This document shows positions 9,042-18,421 of a stretch of DNA of 64,000 nt, piece after piece (the stretch's first letter is position 1; every line of letters starts with the position of its first letter). This stretch comes from Gluconobacter cerevisiae. GTDB taxonomy: Bacteria > Pseudomonadota > Alphaproteobacteria > Acetobacterales > Acetobacteraceae. The notes below the pieces were generated by a model. The model was not told the origin of the DNA. It searched no databases and saw nothing but the letters and a program-made list of their open reading frames with translations. Where the stretch lies: NCBI RefSeq assembly GCF_015244675.1, contig NZ_JABCQO010000006.1, forward strand, positions 62,001 to 126,000, read 5' to 3'. The translations under genes were made by a program, and so were the position numbers.

Positions 9042-10517
9042 TCAGGCCGCCGCCTTCGGACGAAAGCGCGCCGTAGTGATGTCGCAGTCATACTGTGCGG
9101 CGGTTTCGCAGGGATTGCTGGCGAGTTCGTTGACAGCCTCCAGAATGCGCTCAACCTTGGCGTCATCCATCAACACGCTGAAATTCAGGCGTGTCCAGCC
9201 CGGCTTTTCGATTTCCTGACCGGACAGGATGGCGCCACGGATCTGGTCCGATTCAGTCTCGTCGATCCCCAGAAGACGGTGCGCATAAGGCCCCGCACAT
9301 GCACAACCGCCCCGGACCTGAATGCCGTAACGGTCCGACAGCATGCGTGTGAAAAGCTGCTGATGGATGAACACGTTGTTTTTCACATCGCGGATACGGA
9401 ACGAAAAGATCGGAAGCGCGGCAGCGGTCGGGTGCCCCAGGATTTCGATGGAGGGATTGCCGGTCCAGGCCTTCATGGCCCGGGCGCGCAGTTCCTCATT
9501 GCGCTGCGCCATGTAGGCGTCCCCAATGACATCTTTGACGATGAAGGCGAGCGCAGCGCGGATATCCCCGATCACGTTCGGTGTGCCACTTTCCTCACGG
9601 GACGCAAGATTGGCGGAATAGTCGTGGTTCCACGGTGAGACGAACCGTACGGTGCCGCCGCCCGGAAGAACCGGCAATGTGCGCGAGATCGCGGCGTTGC
9701 GTACGATCAGAATGCCTGATGCTGCCGGGCCGCCGATGAATTTGTGACAGGAAACGACAACCGCATCTTTCTCGAACGGCGTTCCGGGCTGCATGTCGAT
9801 CGGGCAGTACGGTCCGGCTCCGGCATAGTCCCAGATCGACAGGGCGTTATTTTGTTTGAGCAGGGCCGTGACAGCGTTCACATCCGTCAGAATACCCGTG
9901 ACGTTGGAGGCGGCTGAAAAGGAACCAATTTTCAGACGGTCTGCCGGGCAGGATTTCAGTGCCCGTTCCAGAACATGCAGGTCGGGGCCACCTTCGGCCG
10001 CTTCGGGAATTTCGACGATCTCCGCACCGCTCTCGCGCCATGGCAGGATGTTGGAATGATGTTCGTAAGGGCCGATGAAAACGATCGGCTGCTTTCCCGC
10101 ATCACACAGAGCCGGGATCTCCAGCAGATGCACCAGACGGTTCAGTCCTGCTGTCGCGCCATTCCCCATGAAAATGGTCGTGAAATCGGAGGAGGGGGCG
10201 TGGCACAGTCGCGAGATGGTCGCACGGGCACTGCTGCGCAGGCGCGTCATGTAGGCGCCGCAGAAGGAGGCTTCGGTGTGGCTGTTGGCATAGAACGGCA
10301 GGATTTCGTCCATGATGAACGTCTCGACCTGCTTCAGCGCACGTCCTGAGGCAACATAATCGGCGTAAAGAAGGGACTGTGTGCCGAACGGCGTCGAGAA
10401 CTTCGCACCCTCACCGATTACGCCCTTGGCGAGCGCTGCCAGCCCGTTGCTGCGCAGGGACTGCCCGAACTGTTCGAGAATGGCAGTGCTGTTGTCGAGA
10501 TTGCCGATCGTTTCCAT
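9042..10517 (-). CDS. Class V aminotransferase family PLP enzyme (cysteine-desulfurase-like)
   Basis: 491-residue PLP enzyme of fold type I, class V. The Schiff-base lysine is Lys259 in VVVSCHKFIGGP, preceded by His258 as in desulfurases; the PLP-pairing Asp is about Asp230 (IWDYAGAG). The substrate loop YANSHTEASFCGAYMTRLR is near residues 76-94. A Cys-rich loop (RGGCACAG) occurs near residue 410 where desulfurases keep the catalytic Cys, but family members of this length are often lyases or epimerases, so the reaction is open. It is divergent from an Lrp-type regulator gene, with a permease gene beyond; together they look like an amino acid use module. Confidence 0.85.
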   Translation of the reverse strand: METIGNLDNSTAILEQFGQSLRSNGLAALAKGVIGEGAKFSTPFGTQSLLYADYVASGRALKQVETFIMDEILPFYANSHTEASFCGAYMTRLRSSARATISRLCHAPSSDFTTIFMGNGATAGLNRLVHLLEIPALCDAGKQPIVFIGPYEHHSNILPWRESGAEIVEIPEAAEGGPDLHVLERALKSCPADRLKIGSFSAASNVTGILTDVNAVTALLKQNNALSIWDYAGAGPYCPIDMQPGTPFEKDAVVVSCHKFIGGPAASGILIVRNAAISRTLPVLPGGGTVRFVSPWNHDYSANLASREESGTPNVIGDIRAALAFIVKDVIGDAYMAQRNEELRARAMKAWTGNPSIEILGHPTAAALPIFSFRIRDVKNNVFIHQQLFTRMLSDRYGIQVRGGCACAGPYAHRLLGIDETESDQIRGAILSGQEIEKPGWTRLNFSVLMDDAKVERILEAVNELASNPCETAAQYDCDITTARFRPKAAA

Positions 10518-10596
10518 AGCGCGATGTTCTTCCCCTGCGTGATGAAGGAACGATAGACCGATGGAATGCGCGAAAACCGCCTCTTTTTTGAGGATG

Positions 10597-10609
10597 AAAA
10601 ATCATTTTT
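10597..10609. promoter_or_regulatory. Small AT-rich palindrome, candidate Lrp-type site
   Basis: AAAAAT-C-ATTTTT, 19 bases before the Lrp-family gene start and 80 bases from the divergent PLP-enzyme start. Lrp/AsnC proteins bind degenerate AT-rich palindromes of this sort, usually in divergent gaps next to their own gene. Site assignment is by position and symmetry only. Confidence 0.4.
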
Positions 10610-10627
10610 GTGGTCATATGATGCGAT

Positions 10628-11089
10628 ATGGCCAGAAAAATCGATCAGACGGACAGGGCGATCCTGAGAATCCTCCAGAAACAGGGTACGCCCTCGCAGC
10701 GTGAGCTCGCCGAGAAGGTTGGGTTATCGCAGAATGCCTGCTGGCGGCGCCTGAATGCCCTGCGCGAGGATGGCGTGATCACTCACGATACGGTCCGTCT
10801 GAATGCAGCCGCGCTGGGCCTGACATTGACGGTGTTCGTGTTGATGCGGACGCGCCATCATTCGCGCGAATGGTTTGAGACATTCCGCAAGGTTGTCGGT
10901 TCGATCCCGAACATAGTTGATTTTTATCGGATCGCGGGCGAATACGATTATCTTCTGAAGGTGGTGGCCTGTGACATGAACGATTTCGATCGTGTGTATC
11001 AGCAGATCATCAGCAAGGTGGAACTCGATGCCATCACGTCATATATGACCATGGAAACCCTGGCGGACAACAGGGATCTTCCGGTCTGA
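10628..11089 (+). CDS. Lrp/AsnC-family transcriptional regulator
   Basis: 153 residues. N-terminal winged helix (about 5-55, with DRAILRILQ, QRELAEKVGLSQNACWRRLNAL) and C-terminal RAM ligand-binding domain (about 68-145, ending with the family pattern SYMTMETLADN). The conserved effector-loop segment IAGEYDYLLKVVACDMNDF is intact. It lies between a divergent PLP enzyme and a downstream APC permease, so it probably senses an amino acid that the permease imports and the enzyme degrades. Gap to the permease is 32 bases, consistent with one transcript. Confidence 0.94.
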   Translation: MARKIDQTDRAILRILQKQGTPSQRELAEKVGLSQNACWRRLNALREDGVITHDTVRLNAAALGLTLTVFVLMRTRHHSREWFETFRKVVGSIPNIVDFYRIAGEYDYLLKVVACDMNDFDRVYQQIISKVELDAITSYMTMETLADNRDLPV

Positions 11090-11121
11090 AACGTCTCTCC
11101 CGTCCACAGCAGGAAGTCTTT

Positions 11122-12426
11122 TTGTCCATGAGTCAGCCCGACCAGCTCGCCCACAGTCTGCGTACGCGCCATGTCGTCATGATCGCCCTTGGTGGTGTGA
11201 TCGGTGCAGGATATTTTATTGGGGCGTCCGCAGCGCTCTCGCTGGGTGGTCCTGCGGTCCTGCTCTCTTATGCGCTGGCCGGAACTCTGGTGTTTCTGGT
11301 CAATCTGATGATGCGCGATCTGGCGCTGAAAGTGCCGGGACGGGCCTCATTTCTGGGACAAATCCAGTATGCGCTAGGAGAGCGGGCAGCCTTTGTCGCG
11401 GGCTGGGCGTACTGGCTGACATGGATCATCGCGATTGCAGTGGAAGTCATCGCGGTTGCGACAATGCTCGCTCCTTATATTCCGCTGCCTTATGCCGTCA
11501 TTGAGGTGCTCATCATGGCCCTGATGACAGGCGTGAACCTCATGTCCGTCAAAGGGTACGGAGAATTCGAATACTGGTTCTCGGCCATCAAGGTTCTGGC
11601 GATTGTCTGCTTCATCGGGATCGGCGCCTGGGCGCTGCTGAGCCGCCCTGTTCCGGTGCATGGAAACCTGTTTGCACATGGCGGTCTGCTACCGCATGGC
11701 TGGCTGGCGCTTCTGGCGGTTATACCCACCATCCTGTTCTCCATGGGCGGCAGCGAGATTTCTACAGTTGCGGCTGTTGAATCCGACAATACGGAACAGA
11801 ACATCGTCCGCGCCACGCGCTCCATCGCGCTGCGGATCGGTGGGTTTTACATCGTCTCAATCGCGCTGGTCCTCTGTCTGGTGCCGTGGAGCGATGTCGT
11901 GCCGGGCTATTCGCCGTTCCTTCTGGTGCTGCACCGTCTGCATGTGCCGTTCGCTGATGTGGCTCTTGCGATCGTGGTGATGACGGCGGCGCTGTCCAGC
12001 CTCAATTCCGGGATCTATGTGACGTCGCGCATTCTGTACGAACTGGCGGAATCCGGGTCTGCACCAGGGCTGTTCCTGACGGTCGATACCTCCACAAAAC
12101 TCCCCCGTCGGGCCATTCTGGTGAGTGCGCTGGCCTCCATTCTCGTCGCAGCCGTGGCCGTGCTGTCGCCGACGCTGATCTTTGGACTGCTCGTCAGTCT
12201 GACGGGCGGCTTCATGGTGTTTAACAATACCATGATCGTGGCCGGCCGTCTGAAACTGGTGCGGGAGTCTGCCTGGAAGGCCTACGCGGCTCTGGTGCTG
12301 ATTGCCTGCACCCTGATCGCCATGCTGATTCAGCCCGAAACGCGCTCACAGATCATTCTCGGGGCCGGCGCGCTCCTGCTGATCTTCGCCGCAGAACGCT
12401 TTGTTCCGCGGCGCCAGCCGGACTGA
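11122..12426 (+). CDS. APC-family amino acid permease
   Basis: Inner-membrane amino acid transporter of 434 residues with about 12 hydrophobic segments. The first helix carries the APC signature IALGGVIGAGYFIGAS; ISTVAAVESDN after helix 6 fits the GABA/AAT-type permeases (AnsP, CycA, GabP group). The start is taken as TTG 11122 because AGGA lies 7 bases ahead; ATG 11128 is 2 codons inside and equally workable for the protein. It follows the Lrp-type gene and probably imports the inducing amino acid, judging from context only. Confidence 0.9.
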   Translation: MSMSQPDQLAHSLRTRHVVMIALGGVIGAGYFIGASAALSLGGPAVLLSYALAGTLVFLVNLMMRDLALKVPGRASFLGQIQYALGERAAFVAGWAYWLTWIIAIAVEVIAVATMLAPYIPLPYAVIEVLIMALMTGVNLMSVKGYGEFEYWFSAIKVLAIVCFIGIGAWALLSRPVPVHGNLFAHGGLLPHGWLALLAVIPTILFSMGGSEISTVAAVESDNTEQNIVRATRSIALRIGGFYIVSIALVLCLVPWSDVVPGYSPFLLVLHRLHVPFADVALAIVVMTAALSSLNSGIYVTSRILYELAESGSAPGLFLTVDTSTKLPRRAILVSALASILVAAVAVLSPTLIFGLLVSLTGGFMVFNNTMIVAGRLKLVRESAWKAYAALVLIACTLIAMLIQPETRSQIILGAGALLLIFAAERFVPRRQPD

Positions 12427-12430
12427 TGAC

Positions 12431-13534
12431 TTAGTAAGGCACCGCCAGATCCCGGTCGTTGATTTTTTCAAAGACCGGTTTTGGCGTGTCGTGAAACGTC
12501 TGGAGTGAGAATTTTCGGTAACTGATATCCTTATATCCTCGGACGAACATCACTCCGTCGCTCAGGTCGGAGAGGGCTGTCCAGACGGTATATTCAGAGA
12601 CCGTTTTTCCGGATTCCTTCTGTGTCTCGCCGCCAAGCGTATCGGTGGTAATGTTTTTCATGCGATCAAACCGGTTCATGATATGCGCCAGAATGTTGAT
12701 CGCATCTCCTGATGACTGGGCCACGGGTGCATAGCTGGTGTAGTAAACGCCGCGAATGAAACGTCCGACAGAAGTGTCTGAGGATGGCAGATCCGAAGCC
12801 ACAATCCCGCTATCCGGCTGGACGACTTTCATGCTTCCCAGAGTAGCCGCAGATCTGTCCTGATTGGTCAGCTGCGTATAATTGTTCAGGTTCTGGAGAT
12901 GCCACGGAAAATCCGGTCCGTTCGTCATGACCTTCGTCGGGTTGTCATAGACATGGAATTTTCCATTGAGCGTCTCGACGACGATGCTTCCGCCGTTTTT
13001 ATCGTAAAACCCAAAATGAAAAGGCGATTTCACACCACCCAGTCTGGTCAGAACGGGGGACCAGAAATGCCCATTGTCAACGGCCTTCCGGACTTCATCC
13101 ACGGTGGCGAAACTGGCCAGTGCCCACTCCCCCAGCGATGTCACAGGAATGGATTCCCGGTAGTCTGATTCCGCAAGTGGAGTGAGCGTGGCGTCTGGCA
13201 CCATATTGGCGCTGAAAGACAGGCCCGCCCCATTCATACCCTCAAGCATGTTGTGGTCGTCACCATCATCATAGACGGGCGTGGTAATCGCCAGAATGGG
13301 ATAGAGAGACTTGTAATGCGCTCCGGCAGTGCCGTTCGGCGCTTTTTTCTGGAACGCGGTCTGTGCGGGATAAAAAGTCACCCATGACGGCAGACCTTCA
13401 GGAAGCTCCAATGTGCGTCCATGAAAAACATGGCCCTTGTTATCCGTAATCGCCAGACTTGAGCAGGCCTGCCCGATGGTAGGGAATAAAAGGACAGAGG
13501 ACAGCATCATACTGGAAAGAGGCGTTATTTTCAT
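12431..13534 (-). CDS. Exported choloylglycine hydrolase / penicillin V acylase family Ntn hydrolase
   Basis: 367 residues from ATG 13534, which has AGGA 10 bases upstream. A signal peptide (MKITPL, hydrophobic core LSSVLLFPTI) ends at GQA, which leaves Cys24 (CSSLAI) as the likely first residue of the mature protein: in Ntn hydrolases a free N-terminal Cys is the nucleophile. Further family features are HGRTLELP, the MEGMNGAGLS-like loop (LEGMNGAGLSFSANM) and a late Asn/Arg-containing region. Substrate could be a linear amide such as N-acyl homoserine lactone, penicillin V or a bile-salt-like amide. It is convergent with the permease gene. Confidence 0.85.
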   Translation of the reverse strand: MKITPLSSMMLSSVLLFPTIGQACSSLAITDNKGHVFHGRTLELPEGLPSWVTFYPAQTAFQKKAPNGTAGAHYKSLYPILAITTPVYDDGDDHNMLEGMNGAGLSFSANMVPDATLTPLAESDYRESIPVTSLGEWALASFATVDEVRKAVDNGHFWSPVLTRLGGVKSPFHFGFYDKNGGSIVVETLNGKFHVYDNPTKVMTNGPDFPWHLQNLNNYTQLTNQDRSAATLGSMKVVQPDSGIVASDLPSSDTSVGRFIRGVYYTSYAPVAQSSGDAINILAHIMNRFDRMKNITTDTLGGETQKESGKTVSEYTVWTALSDLSDGVMFVRGYKDISYRKFSLQTFHDTPKPVFEKINDRDLAVPY

Positions 13535-13674
13535 TGGGTTAGTCCTGAAAATCGTATTTGACAATTTTTTGCGTGGATAATTCAGAATTTTTTATCTTCA
13601 TTAAAGACGAAATATTTATCAGGAAGTTTCTTAACTTGGAGTAAAGTCACACTATGAGCCATGGGATGGGACTT

Positions 13675-14073
13675 CTAGAATAACGCTCCCTGTGCCGGGC
13701 TTCCGGGGATGCTCGCTCCAAAATCCCGCTCGATCCAACATCGGAGCACGAGTAGGATCTGTTCCTGCTGCTCGGGCGTCAGGGGTTTGCCCGGCCCCAT
13801 GCCGTGCCATTTCGACAGACAACTGCGGCAACAGGCTCCCGTAGCATGTTGGGCAATGAAGACTGGATGACCGCGCATGGGGGTCTGCTTCCCATCGCGT
13901 GGCGGGTGTGCTGGGGCGAGGCGTTCGGCGATGAAGGCCGCTCCATGACCCATGACAGCATCAAGGCCCCGGCTTTCCAGATAGAGTCGGGCCTGATCGT
14001 CCAGATGAAAGCGTGAGCGGAAACGGGATTGGGCGAGGCGTTTGAAGAGATCTTCGGGGTCAAAACGGCTCAC
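13675..14073 (-). CDS. DUF4186 family protein
   Basis: 132 residues matching the DUF4186 pattern throughout: FRSRFHLDDQARLYLESRGL near 19-38, then RLAPAHPPRDGKQTPMRGHPVFIAQHATGACCRSCLSKWHG to about 90. The His, Arg and CC-x-x-C residues in the last part suggest a metal site. The function of the family is unknown. It is transcribed divergently from the XseA-like gene with a 93-base gap. Confidence 0.88.
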   Translation of the reverse strand: MSRFDPEDLFKRLAQSRFRSRFHLDDQARLYLESRGLDAVMGHGAAFIAERLAPAHPPRDGKQTPMRGHPVFIAQHATGACCRSCLSKWHGMGPGKPLTPEQQEQILLVLRCWIERDFGASIPGSPAQGALF

Positions 14074-14166
14074 TGATCCACAACCTTCTGAAAAACAGGC
14101 AAAAAATCGCGTGAGAGGGCGCCAGCCCCCTGTAAGAACATTTGTTCTTTCTCCATATGGTGACGG

Positions 14167-15201
14167 ATGGACGCTTTTCCGAGACGCTCCCGCTCATCGT
14201 CCGGGGCAGGAGACACCACAACACTGACGGTTCTCTCTCCGCTACAGGTGCAGGACTTGTTCTCCGTGCGACTGGAGGAAATCTGTGCGGCTTTCGACGA
14301 GTGGGGCTTTCCACTGATCGTGGCTGGACAGCTTGGCGATGCTGCGCCCAATTCCTACCCGAAATATTACCAGCTTCCGCTCACCGATCCGCAGTTCGGG
14401 ACCACCCTGTCGCTGGAAGTGCAGAAATCCGTTCTGGTACGGGCCGGTGTCGGTCCTGGCGATCATGTCCATGTGACCGGGATGCTGCGGGCGCGGCAAT
14501 ATCGCGGGCAGGTCGTCCTGCGTTTTGAGGCAGTGGCCGTTGAACTTCACGACCCAGCCCGCCAGAAGGTCGAGCGTGTTGAGCGATCCATACTCGATGT
14601 TCTGCGCGGACTGCCCTGCGCCTCTCACTCTTATCCAACCCGCCCTGAGGCGCGACTGCTGCTGATCCACTCGGCAGCATCCAGTGCACTGGTGGCCGAG
14701 GATTTTCTTCAGGCGCTGGGCGGAGCGTGGCGCCCGGAGCGTGTGAGAAGTCTGCCCACACCCATGAACGATCCCGGCCGTCTGGCGGAGGCGATCGGCA
14801 CCTGTCGTGAAGAGATCGTTGTTCTGATCCGCGGAGGCGGGGATGCTTCGGATTTCGTCGTGTTTGAAAACCCGCAAGTGATGGAAGCGCTGGCCGTCTG
14901 TCCGGCGCATCGGGTTCTGGGGCTGGGACATACAGCCAATCGCACTCTGGCTGAACGTGTCGTAGACCATGCAGCCACCACGCCCGCCGATGCCGGACAC
15001 TATATCCGGCGTATGAGCGGCCGGATATGGCAGGAACAGGAAGAAGCCCGTGCGCAGCAGGAAGAAATGGCCGCACTTCGGGACAGCGTGGCGCTGAATG
15101 TCGTGCCGGAACGGGCACCCATCGCAGCGCGCCTGCGTAGTGGGCTGATATTGCTTGCGATTGGCTTGGCGCTGGGTCTGCTACTGACCCGGCTACTCTG
15201 A
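14167..15201 (+). CDS. Exonuclease VII large subunit (XseA)-like protein with C-terminal membrane anchor
   Basis: 344 residues. An OB-fold part (about 22-130; LIVAGQLGD, VHVTGMLRARQYRGQVVLRFEAVAV) precedes an XseA-type core with RGGGDASDFVVFENPQVMEALA (about 218-239), GLGHTANRTLAERVVDHAATTPADAGHYI (about 258-286). In real XseA (about 400-450 residues) the core is followed by a long coiled coil that binds XseB. Here only a short charged coil (about 293-320) remains, then a single hydrophobic helix (LILLAIGLALGLLL) at the C-terminus. It is therefore probably a membrane-attached XseA paralogue rather than the housekeeping subunit. No xseB lies beside it. Confidence 0.72.
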   Translation: MDAFPRRSRSSSGAGDTTTLTVLSPLQVQDLFSVRLEEICAAFDEWGFPLIVAGQLGDAAPNSYPKYYQLPLTDPQFGTTLSLEVQKSVLVRAGVGPGDHVHVTGMLRARQYRGQVVLRFEAVAVELHDPARQKVERVERSILDVLRGLPCASHSYPTRPEARLLLIHSAASSALVAEDFLQALGGAWRPERVRSLPTPMNDPGRLAEAIGTCREEIVVLIRGGGDASDFVVFENPQVMEALAVCPAHRVLGLGHTANRTLAERVVDHAATTPADAGHYIRRMSGRIWQEQEEARAQQEEMAALRDSVALNVVPERAPIAARLRSGLILLAIGLALGLLLTRLL

Positions 15202-15488
15202 TCTGTCAGGCTGTTGTAGGTTTTGTTTTAACGACAAAATACATTGCCGACATACGCATACGTAAAATACATGTCGAAATGGTTTGCTCGTGGAGCGGGT
15301 ATTTCTGTAATAAAGACTGTTTCAACAAACGTAAAAGCAGTGTTGGACAATGCGATGACGGCTTTTGAGAAAAATTCCGGCCGCCACGAATTATGCCATT
15401 TGAAATAACGATACTGTCGAAAATGCATCGCTATTTCAGTCAGGTTTTTAAGGCACTAACTCGTGGCGTGTTCTTTCTCTCGCTATCC

Positions 15489-15983
15489 TCAGCGCACGTC
15501 CACGCGGACGAAGGGTTTTGTGGCCGAAGGGTCAGTCATGGCGTGCATTTCGATCTGGATGGACTGAGCTCCTGCCTTTTCGATATGCGCTGCTACACCC
15601 GCCGCCAGATGGTCGGTCACGTCCGTCAGAGCCTGTGCCTGTGCGTCCGGCGTCGGCTGGGACGGGGCGAAAGCTTGCACGACAAACAGGACGTTCGCCT
15701 TGCGGGACAGGGCGGCTTTCGCAGCACGTTCGACGATGGGGCCGTATTCGGATTCCGGCGTTCCTTCTGAAATCGACAGGAATGGAGCATGCGGCGGGGG
15801 CGCTGGTGGTGCAGGCGGGATATAAGGGTGAGGAGGTCTGCCCGCGTTCGGATTGAATGTACGCTGATCCAGCAGTTTGCACCCCGACAGCAAAGGCGCA
15901 GCCAGAAGCAGCCCTCCCATCAGGAGTGCAGAATGCGGAACAAAACCCCGCTGCGAACGGAAATGTCGGACGAATGGTGCCAT
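15489..15983 (-). CDS. Proline-rich lipoprotein of unknown function
   Basis: 164 residues from ATG 15983. A basic N-terminus and hydrophobic core lead to the lipobox LLSGC, so it should be a lipoprotein anchored in the outer membrane or inner-membrane face. A proline-rich linker (PPHPYIPPAPPAPPPHAP) follows; then comes a folded domain of about 95 residues (YGPIVERAAKAAL..., VDVR at the end) that vaguely resembles OmpA/BON-type periplasmic domains. I do not recognise the family. A longer frame up to 16256 exists but begins inside the gap region and lacks the signal. Confidence 0.7.
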   Translation of the reverse strand: MAPFVRHFRSQRGFVPHSALLMGGLLLAAPLLSGCKLLDQRTFNPNAGRPPHPYIPPAPPAPPPHAPFLSISEGTPESEYGPIVERAAKAALSRKANVLFVVQAFAPSQPTPDAQAQALTDVTDHLAAGVAAHIEKAGAQSIQIEMHAMTDPSATKPFVRVDVR

Positions 15984-16128
15984 ATCGCGCGGAACCGTCG
16001 CAGGAACGGAGGGTTTGAGCAAGATTATAGAGTCAACTTCATGAAAAACTGTTGATGCCCCCTGTCGCTCTGCTGTGGCGGTGCTATGGAATATGTCCGA
16101 GTTTTCAAAGAGCGGAGTAGGGCAGGTC

Positions 16129-17151
16129 ATGGCTGTAAAAATCGCGATCAACGGCTTCGGACGGATCGGACGGCTGGTGCTGCGTGGCATCATCGAGAGC
16201 GGGCGCACGGATGTCGAAGTGGTCGCCATCAACGATCTGGGGTCTGTCGAGGCCAATGCACATCTGCTGGCCTATGACAGCACGCATGGCCGCCTTCCGG
16301 GCACGGTCCGCGCCGAAGGCAACAGCCTGATCATCGAAGCAAATGGCCGCACCTATGGTCCGATCACGGTGTCTGCCGAGCGTAACCCGGCACAGGTTCC
16401 GTTCCAGGGCGTCGATGTGGCGATGGAATGTACGGGTCTGTTCACGTCCCGCGAAAAGGCTGCCGCCCTGCTGGAAGCTGGTGCAAAGCGCGTCGTCATT
16501 TCCGCTCCGGCTACGGATGTCGATGCGACGATCGTGTTTGGTGTGAACAACGACGTCCTGACACCGGACATGAAGATCATCTCCAATGCGTCCTGCACCA
16601 CGAACTGCCTCGCGCCCGTGGCCTCCGTTCTGGACAAGGCCTTTGGGATCGAATGTGGTTACATGGTCACGATCCATTCTTACACGGGCGACCAGCGCAC
16701 GGTGGACACCCTGCACAAGGACCCGCGCCGCGCCCGCGCCGCCGCCCTGAACATGATCCCGACCTCCACGGGTGCTGCAAAGGCTGTCGGTCTGGTGCTG
16801 CCGCATCTGAAGGGCAAGCTGGACGGAACCTCCATGCGTGTTCCGACGCCGAATGTCTCGGTTGTCTCGCTGGATTTCGTCCCGACACGCGCTCCGGCTT
16901 CTGCCGAGGCCGTCAACGAAGCCATTCGTGCCGCTTCGCTCGAAGGCTCCCTGAAGGGTATCCTCGAATACAACACGGCACCGCTCGTTAGCTCCGACTT
17001 CAACCATGACAAGGCGTCCTCGATCTTCGATGCGACGCAGACGGTCCTTGTCGATGGCGGCAAGATGGTGCGTGTCTGCTCCTGGTACGACAACGAGTGG
17101 GGCTTCTCCAACCGTATGGCTGACACGGCCGCCCTGTTCGGGAGCCTTTGA
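16129..17151 (+). CDS. gap: Glyceraldehyde-3-phosphate dehydrogenase
   Basis: Glycolytic enzyme (type I), 340 residues from ATG 16129. Catalytic Cys156 sits in SNASCTTNCLAPVA, with the catalytic His region SYTGDQRTVD and the NAD-binding KIAINGFGRIGRL at the start. INDL near 34-37 fits NAD preference. An upstream in-frame ATG at 16075 would add an unusual 18-residue leader. A purine-rich region GGAGTAGGGCAGG precedes the chosen start. pgk follows immediately (stop TGA then GTG-ATG), so gap-pgk form one transcript. As in other Gluconobacter-like bacteria this pair probably serves the lower glycolytic half; the upper half usually runs through the pentose phosphate and Entner-Doudoroff paths. Confidence 0.97.
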   Translation: MAVKIAINGFGRIGRLVLRGIIESGRTDVEVVAINDLGSVEANAHLLAYDSTHGRLPGTVRAEGNSLIIEANGRTYGPITVSAERNPAQVPFQGVDVAMECTGLFTSREKAAALLEAGAKRVVISAPATDVDATIVFGVNNDVLTPDMKIISNASCTTNCLAPVASVLDKAFGIECGYMVTIHSYTGDQRTVDTLHKDPRRARAAALNMIPTSTGAAKAVGLVLPHLKGKLDGTSMRVPTPNVSVVSLDFVPTRAPASAEAVNEAIRAASLEGSLKGILEYNTAPLVSSDFNHDKASSIFDATQTVLVDGGKMVRVCSWYDNEWGFSNRMADTAALFGSL

Positions 17152-17154
17152 GTG

Positions 17155-18369
17155 ATGGCCTTCCGCACCCTTGATGGTGTGGACGCACGCGGCAAGCGCG
17201 TGCTGGTCCGCGCCGACCTCAACGTTCCGATGCATGACGGCGTCATCACCGATGACACCCGCCTGCAACGGGTTGCGCCCACGATCCGCGAACTGGCCGA
17301 CAAAGGCGCGCGCGTCGTGGTGTTCAGCCATTTCGACCGTCCGAAAGGACAGGTCGTGCCGGCTCTGTCACTGCGGCCGATCGCGCTGAAACTAGGTCAG
17401 ATTCTCGGCCAGCCGGTTGGCTTCGTCGCCGAATGCGTCGGTCCGACCGTGGAAGCTGCAGTCGGCGCGATGGTGGACGGAGATATCATCGTTCTCGAAA
17501 ACACGCGCTTTCATGCGGGTGAAGAAGCCAATGACCCGGCCTTCGCCAAGGCTTTGGCACAGAACGGGGACATTTTCGTCAATGATGCGTTCTCGGCGGC
17601 TCATCGTGCTCATGCCTCAACTGAAGGCGTGGCTCACGACCTGCCGTCTTTTGCCGGGCGCCTGATGCAGGCTGAACTGGGCGCGCTGTCGGCCGCTCTG
17701 GAAAATCCGGAGCGGCCCGTCGGTGCGATCATCGGTGGCTCCAAGATTTCGACGAAGCTTGAGTTGATCGGGAACGTCATCGAGAAGGTGGACACGTTGT
17801 TCATCACGGGCGCGATGGCCAACACGTTCCTTGCGGCTGAAGGCATGAATGTGGGCAAGTCCCTGCAGGAAGCCGACATGCACGAGACGGCGCGTAAAAT
17901 CGCGCATCTCGCGCAGGAAAAGGGTTGCGAGATCATCCTGCCCGTCGATGCAGTTGTGGCGCGCGAGTTCAAGGCCAATGTCCCGACCGAGATCTGCCTT
18001 ATCGGTGAAGTTCCGGACGATGCGATGATCCTTGATGCCGGTCCACGTACGGTCGCGCTGATCCGCGAACGTCTGGACACGCTCAAGACGCTGGTCTGGA
18101 ATGGTCCGCTCGGTGCATTCGAGATCGCGCCTTTCGACAAGGCAACCGTCGATGTTGCACAGTATGCCGCGCAGCTTACGGAAGAGGGCAAGCTCAAGAC
18201 GATCGCCGGTGGCGGTGATACGGTCTCGGCTCTGCGTCATGCCGGTGTCGTGGACAAGATGACCTATGTCTCCACGGCTGGCGGGGCTTTTCTTGAGTGG
18301 CTGGAAGGCAAAATCCTGCCGGGGATCGAAGTTCTGCGCTCTGCGGGCCACGATCTGGGGCTCACCTGA
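17155..18369 (+). CDS. pgk: Phosphoglycerate kinase
   Basis: 404-residue kinase making ATP and 3-phosphoglycerate from 1,3-bisphosphoglycerate. The N-terminal domain carries [13 protein letters not shown] and the substrate loop SHFDRPKG (canonical HxGRPKG; here H-F-D-R-P-K). The nucleotide domain has [12 protein letters not shown] and the C-terminal GGGDTVSAL and [14 protein letters not shown]. Start chosen at ATG 17155; a GTG at 17152 directly abutting the gap stop is also in frame. The gene ends before a strong terminator. Confidence 0.97.
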   Translation: MAFRTLDGVDARGKRVLVRADLNVPMHDGVITDDTRLQRVAPTIRELADKGARVVVFSHFDRPKGQVVPALSLRPIALKLGQILGQPVGFVAECVGPTVEAAVGAMVDGDIIVLENTRFHAGEEANDPAFAKALAQNGDIFVNDAFSAAHRAHASTEGVAHDLPSFAGRLMQAELGALSAALENPERPVGAIIGGSKISTKLELIGNVIEKVDTLFITGAMANTFLAAEGMNVGKSLQEADMHETARKIAHLAQEKGCEIILPVDAVVAREFKANVPTEICLIGEVPDDAMILDAGPRTVALIRERLDTLKTLVWNGPLGAFEIAPFDKATVDVAQYAAQLTEEGKLKTIAGGGDTVSALRHAGVVDKMTYVSTAGGAFLEWLEGKILPGIEVLRSAGHDLGLT

Positions 18370-18371
18370 AC

Positions 18372-18406
18372 AAAAAGCCGGGGAGGGTAACCTTCCCGGC
18401 TTTTTT
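18372..18406 (+). terminator. Rho-independent terminator after gap-pgk
   Basis: Stem AAAAGCCGGG / CCGGCTTTT with an inner GAGGGTAACCTTC part, followed by a run of six T. It lies just after the pgk stop codon. The small lipoprotein gene begins 15 bases further on, so it may depend on readthrough. Confidence 0.85.
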
Positions 18407-18421
18407 ATGGAAATAAAGGCG

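Noticed and set aside
15228-15428. 66-codon minus-strand frame between the XseA-like and lipoprotein genes
   Set aside because: Located in AT-rich intergenic DNA, without ribosome binding site or family resemblance.
16105-18351. Long minus-strand frames opposite gap and pgk
   Set aside because: Codon-bias shadows; gap and pgk themselves are complete and unambiguous.
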